From an uncultured Acidimicrobiaceae bacterium (GTDB lineage: Bacteria; Actinomycetota; Acidimicrobiia; Spongiisociales; UBA5794): a DNA stretch of 64,000 nt. The notes under the pieces were generated by a model. That model saw only the letters and a program-made list of their open reading frames with translations. It was not told the origin of the DNA and did no database searches. A program made the position numbers and the translations under genes. This document shows, in pieces, positions 60,470 through 64,000 of this stretch. The DNA lies in contig CAMYMC010000043.1 of NCBI GenBank assembly GCA_947259365.1, positions 24,539 to 88,538 on the forward strand, read 5' to 3'. Every line of letters begins with the position of its first letter. Within the stretch, counting starts at the first letter, position 1.

Positions 60470-60499
60470 GCACCACTCCCTCCGTCGGGGGGGCCGAGG

Positions 60500-61398
60500 C
60501 TACATATCACCGCCGGGTCGCCGTCGACGATCGCGCCGACGAAGGGCCGGACGTCCTGTTCGACGACCAGCTCGCCGATGCCGTCGTCGCGCTTGCCCGG
60601 TTGCAGCGCCGACTCGATGCGGAGCGGCTCTTGTTGCTTGCCGAGTTCGACCAGCGTCGAATGGCGGACGACGAGGGCTTCAGGTCCACGGCGGCGTGGC
60701 TGGCGGACCAGACGTGCCGTCGACTACTGGCGGCAGGCGGCATCACCGGAGCAGTTCGAGGCCGAGACGGCAGAGCGCCACGACAGGCGGAGGCTGCATG
60801 TCTCCGAGACGCTCGGGGGCATGGTGCGCATCGACGGCGAGCTCGACCGGGAGGGTGGCGACGTCGTCAGGACCGCCCTCAGGTCGCTCACCGAGCGTGG
60901 CGGGCGCGCCGGAGACGCCCGCACCCCGGCCCAGCGCCGGGCGTACGCGCTCGTCGACGTCTGCCGAGATCACCTCGACCACCGCGACACACCGGTGGTC
61001 GGCGGCCAGAGACCGCATGTCACCGTCACCGTCGATCTCGAGGTCCTCGAGCGCCGCGGCCCGGCCGGTGCGAAACCGGCGGAGGCGACGTCATCACCGC
61101 CGAGACGGCCCGTCGACTCACCTGCGACACCGGCATCACCCGTGTCGTCACCGCGGGCGGCTCCCGGGTCCTCGACGTCGGCCGCACGACGAGGACGATC
61201 CCCGCGGCGATCCGCACCGCCCTCGTCGCCCGCGACGGCGGATGCTCGTGGGACGGCTGCGATCGGCCGGCTCGCTGGTGCGACGCCCACCACATCCGCC
61301 ATTGGGCCGACGGCGGCCGCACGAGCCTCGACAACCTCACCCTTCTCTGCCGCCACCACCACCGCCTCCGTCACGTGGCCGAGCGGGCACCGCCGTAG
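60500..61398 (+). pseudogene. Decayed DUF222/HNH endonuclease gene
   Basis: Pieces of an actinobacterial DUF222-HNH protein lie in shifting frames. LARLQRRLDAERLLLLAEFD and STAAWLADQTC belong to the start of DUF222. The frame then jumps to SPEQFEAETAERHDRRRLHV and VDLEVLERRG, with a missing central block of DUF222. It jumps again near 61070 to DVITAETARRLTCDTGITRV and an HNH core (CSWDGCDRPARWCDAHHIRH, LCRHHH). No credible start exists. At least one internal deletion and two frameshifts make it non-functional. Confidence 0.75.
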
Positions 61399-61889
61399 CC
61401 GGACGACCGGTCGACCCTCTGTCTCCAGCGATGCTGAATCTCGTGGCTGCTGGCCCGCACCGTGCTACCGATGCATGAGATTCGTCCACCTCACTCGCCT
61501 CCTCGCCGACGACCGATCTCCCCTGCGCCCCGCGCGAAGACTCCGTCCTGACGGTCCGCTCCGCCTGTCTCCGTCGCGATTGGGGAGCGGCGAAGCTGAC
61601 GATCCTCGAAGCACGGTACGCGCAAGCTGAGATCGACGCGGAGGAGTTCCAGGTGCGCCGATCGACTCTCGAAGGTCCTCGACCTCAGAACACGTGGCCG
61701 TTCGGTGAAGGAACCCTCGCGGACGAGATGGATCTCGGTAGGACGCCGATTACCTGCGCCGCATGGCGGCGAGCAGCGGCTGTGGGCCTCATAGGACTGC
61801 TTTCACACCTCGGCGGGCGGCGGCGCACTGGGCCTCGGTGGCGGAGCAAGAATCGCTGAGCCGCTCAGAATGTCAGTTGCCGGCGGGGG
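61399..61889. other. Gene-poor stretch with a possible SHOCT-domain remnant
   Basis: No intact gene is seen. In one plus frame, AAKLTILEARYAQAEIDAEEF followed by a QVRRSTLEG-like end (about 61580-61670) resembles the SHOCT oligomerisation motif, but it has no start codon and no upstream domain. Otherwise nothing supports a feature. Confidence 0.3.
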
Positions 61890-62684
61890 TCAACAACCGT
61901 CGCTGGCGCCCGCGGCCATGTCCTGCACTCGGGCTAGCTCGGGGTCATCGAAGTAGCGAGACCCGTCGTCGGCCCACCGCTCCGGTTGGTCGAAGCCGAC
62001 CAGGATTACCCCGATCCACCGTGGATGACGGTCCTCGAAGCCGGACCCGCTCGACATGTCGGCATCTGGGACGATGTATCCCGGTGGGGCGCATTCGTCG
62101 CTGTTGATCCAGAACCGATCCCCGTAGGTGTCTTGCAGGTCGATAAACGTCGACTCCGCGCCGATACCTCCCACCGTAGCAAGTGGCACCGGTGGCATCA
62201 CCGTCTCCCAGTCGGTGCGCCACCAGGTGAAGTGCAGTTCGCCGTCACTCCTGAAGACCGGATACGAGGTGCTGAACCCGACGCGAAGACCCGCATCCTC
62301 CCAATACGCCACGTATTCGGTCCTCGTGGGAGAATTCGGTTCGATGTGTCCGACGTGCGTCGGCGGACCCAAGCCTGCCTCGAGCTTGGCCATTGCCATC
62401 TCGAACAGCTCGCCGAAGTCCACGAGTCCAAGCCCGTCGGCTTCGAGCACGACACCTGGCTCCACTGTTCCGCGTGTTGTCGACGGGAGCGTCGGCCTCG
62501 AGGTCGTGCTCGCCAAGGAAGAAGTGGTCGCGACACTGGTCGTCGACGCCGTCGTCGACGGGACGGCCGCCCTGAGTGTGGTCGACTCATCGAAGGTCTC
62601 ACTCGGGGCGCCGCATCCGGCCAGGACAAGGAGCATCCCCAGGGCAGCGGCTCCGCGCACCTCCACCTCCCAACGCCGAAGCAT
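61890..62684 (-). CDS. Hypothetical Thr/Ser-rich lipoprotein
   Basis: A 264-residue exported protein. The signal ends MLLVLAGCGAP, a clear lipobox. A Ser/Thr-rich linker of about 50 residues leads to a C-terminal globular domain with YVAYWEDAGLRVGFSTSYPV, HFTWWRTDWETVMPP and WINSDECAPPGYIVPDADMS. No family is recognised. GC content is lower than in the genes before 54 kb. Confidence 0.7.
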   Translation of the reverse strand: MLRRWEVEVRGAAALGMLLVLAGCGAPSETFDESTTLRAAVPSTTASTTSVATTSSLASTTSRPTLPSTTRGTVEPGVVLEADGLGLVDFGELFEMAMAKLEAGLGPPTHVGHIEPNSPTRTEYVAYWEDAGLRVGFSTSYPVFRSDGELHFTWWRTDWETVMPPVPLATVGGIGAESTFIDLQDTYGDRFWINSDECAPPGYIVPDADMSSGSGFEDRHPRWIGVILVGFDQPERWADDGSRYFDDPELARVQDMAAGASDGC

Positions 62685-62876
62685 GTACGGCGGCGTTCAA
62701 CATTGTCAGTCCCCCCTCGGTCGAGCGCAAGGGGACGAAGGATCATTCGTGGCTCTCCGCAAGCCGCCCATGTCGGCACCTCGGCGTGCTCGGCCACCGG
62801 TGGATTGTCCGCACAGGAGTGTTGTGGAGATCACAACGACCGGTGGGCTTGACAGGACAGAACGCGAACCAAAGTG

Positions 62877-63674
62877 TCAGCGTGCCAGAGCAAGGATCCG
62901 CCGCGCCCCATTGGCGACGATCACGAAGATCGCCGCACCCGCGATGAGATCGGGAACAGCGCTGCCACTGGTGGCGACGACGATCGCAGCGATGATCACA
63001 AGAGCGTTCACTTTGATGTCGTTTGCGGTGAAGATCCAGCTCGCCTGAAAGTGGGCTTCGGGGCTTCGAGCCCGCCTCAGGATCACGAGTGTGACCGCAT
63101 TCCCGATCAGCGCCAATGAAGAGACGACGATCATCGTTCGGAACTCCGGTAGCCCCTCCGAGGTGACGAAGCGACGAGCGACCTCGGCGATTCCTACGAC
63201 CGCTAGCCCGAACTGCAGATAGCCGCTCCCCGCGGCGAGCCGCTTCTTTCGAGCCATGGTTCCACCTACTGCCAGAAGACTCAGGCCGTAAACGCTCGCA
63301 TCGGCCAGCATGTCGAGAGAGTCGGCAACCAGACCCATAGACCGGCTCAACACGCCGGCGACCATCTCGCCCAAGAAGAAAGCGGCGTTGATCACCAGAG
63401 CGACCACGAGGACCCTGCGTTCAGTTGGTTCTTCCGATCGGCGTTCAAGCCGATCGGTCGTAGGCGTCGTCTCAATCACCAAGGCCCCGAGATCGAGCGC
63501 GTCGAGAGCCGTGGTCACCACCGACTCGTCGCCAGCATGCTCGACGACGACCGAGCGCTCGACGAGATCGACGTTTCCGACCGTGACCCCGGCGAGCTCA
63601 GCGAGAGCAAGACGAACCAGTTGCTCCTCGGCATCGCAGTCCATCTTGTCGATTCGATACTTGGTCGTCACCAT
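62877..63674 (-). CDS. Cation-diffusion-facilitator-like protein with N-terminal HMA-like domain
   Basis: A 265-residue protein. Residues 1-70 form a ferredoxin-like metal-binding domain with KYRIDKMDCDAEEQLVRLAL, in which MDC replaces the CxxC of HMA. The rest is a CDF-type membrane domain: VALVINAAFFLGEMVAGVLS, RSMGLVADSLDMLADASVYG (the HxxxD zinc site of CDF reads DSLDMLAD), ASWIFTANDIKVNALVIIAA. It probably exports a divalent cation. No ribosome site is evident for the ATG at 63674; a TACAGT -10-like box lies at 63707-63702. Confidence 0.8.
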   Translation of the reverse strand: MVTTKYRIDKMDCDAEEQLVRLALAELAGVTVGNVDLVERSVVVEHAGDESVVTTALDALDLGALVIETTPTTDRLERRSEEPTERRVLVVALVINAAFFLGEMVAGVLSRSMGLVADSLDMLADASVYGLSLLAVGGTMARKKRLAAGSGYLQFGLAVVGIAEVARRFVTSEGLPEFRTMIVVSSLALIGNAVTLVILRRARSPEAHFQASWIFTANDIKVNALVIIAAIVVATSGSAVPDLIAGAAIFVIVANGARRILALAR

Positions 63675-63821
63675 CGTGGGAGGCTCGCATCGGGGCTCGT
63701 GACTGTAGGCGCAATCAGGACAGTGGTTCGAGCGTGTTGTGTCCCCTACCCAACAGGACGCTCGGGCGTCATCCAACTCGCCGCAGCCGGCGGAAACCAC
63801 ACTGAACAGGGGTTTCCTCGG

Positions 63822-63895
<74 letters not shown>

Positions 63896-63903
63896 CGATG
63901 TGC

Positions 63904-63909
63904 ATTGTA
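63904..63909 (-). promoter_or_regulatory. Likely -10 box of the tRNA gene
   Basis: TACAAT on the minus strand lies eight bases before the mature 5' end, which fits a -10 element with a very short leader. No matching -35 is apparent. The rest of 63896-64000 shows nothing. Confidence 0.4.
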
Positions 63910-64000
63910 CGAACCTGAGGGCTCGGCGGGCGCTCATGCGATTGGGAGATGATCGCGCCGGTCGGTTCGTGACTCGCCGCTGGCGCTCGAAGCCGGCAGC

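Overview
The window is GC-rich (visibly high throughout, with TANNNT -10-like boxes, GTG starts and AGGAGG-type ribosome sites) and carries Thr-rich cell-surface linkers, SLH repeats with a CNPPANDNFCPD signature, an F420-type DDN reductase, a DUF222/HNH gene and a very large NAD-glutamate dehydrogenase. Together these suggest an actinobacterium, most likely of the Acidimicrobiia type. That placement is an inference from gene content, not from a marker gene.

Layout. 1-3.4 kb: small genes and two decayed gene fragments that meet at one breakpoint near 838. 3.4-8 kb: a leftward operon of an M24 peptidase-like protein, the E1 alpha and E1 beta subunits of a 2-oxoacid dehydrogenase and a LacI-type regulator, with a LacI-like operator over its promoter. 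8-10.4 kb: a secreted cupredoxin and a CHRD/SLH surface protein. 10.5-16 kb: an aerobic benzoyl-CoA epoxidation (box) cluster (ligase, hydrolase, boxC, boxB; no boxA). 16-25.7 kb: NAD-glutamate dehydrogenase, a methyltransferase, membrane glycosyltransferase-like and spermidine-synthase-like proteins, and a small EF-Tu-domain-2 protein. 25.7-29 kb: an orphan histidine kinase, a Thr-rich surface protein and OsmC.

29-33.5 kb holds the most striking find. Three consecutive minus-strand ORFs lie in one frame and are separated only by two TGA codons. Read through, they give a 519-residue organomercurial-lyase (MerB)-like domain fused to an AAA-type ATPase. The two TGAs fall exactly at the two catalytic cysteine positions of MerB (codons 93 and 159). 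The second TGA is followed by a 7-bp stem with a GGUC loop at the spacing of a bacterial SECIS. This looks like a double-selenocysteine MerB-ATPase. A photolyase lies downstream; a PrsW protease and two YbjQ proteins lie upstream.

33.6-40 kb: a complete five-gene peptide/nickel-type ABC transporter with a LacI-like palindrome beside its promoter. 40-45.6 kb: three adjacent nucleotide-cyclase/TolB/TPR proteins, one broken by a short deletion. 45.6-54 kb: a DUF1028 protein, purine permease, esterase, DDN reductase, sulfotransferase, phospholipase C-like protein and a membrane-TerB protein fused to a quinone-reductase-type dehydrogenase.

54.2-58.9 kb: a short-chain dehydrogenase gene cut in two by a 3.9-kb, lower-GC insertion flanked by GAGGG repeats. 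The insert carries a frameshifted infA copy, an Lrp-like domain protein, a charged repeat protein, an acyltransferase and a CpaE-like ATPase. 59-64 kb: a metallo-hydrolase, a decayed DUF222/HNH gene, a lipoprotein, a cation-efflux protein and a tRNA with anticodon CAT. No CRISPR array, rRNA or transposase was seen.
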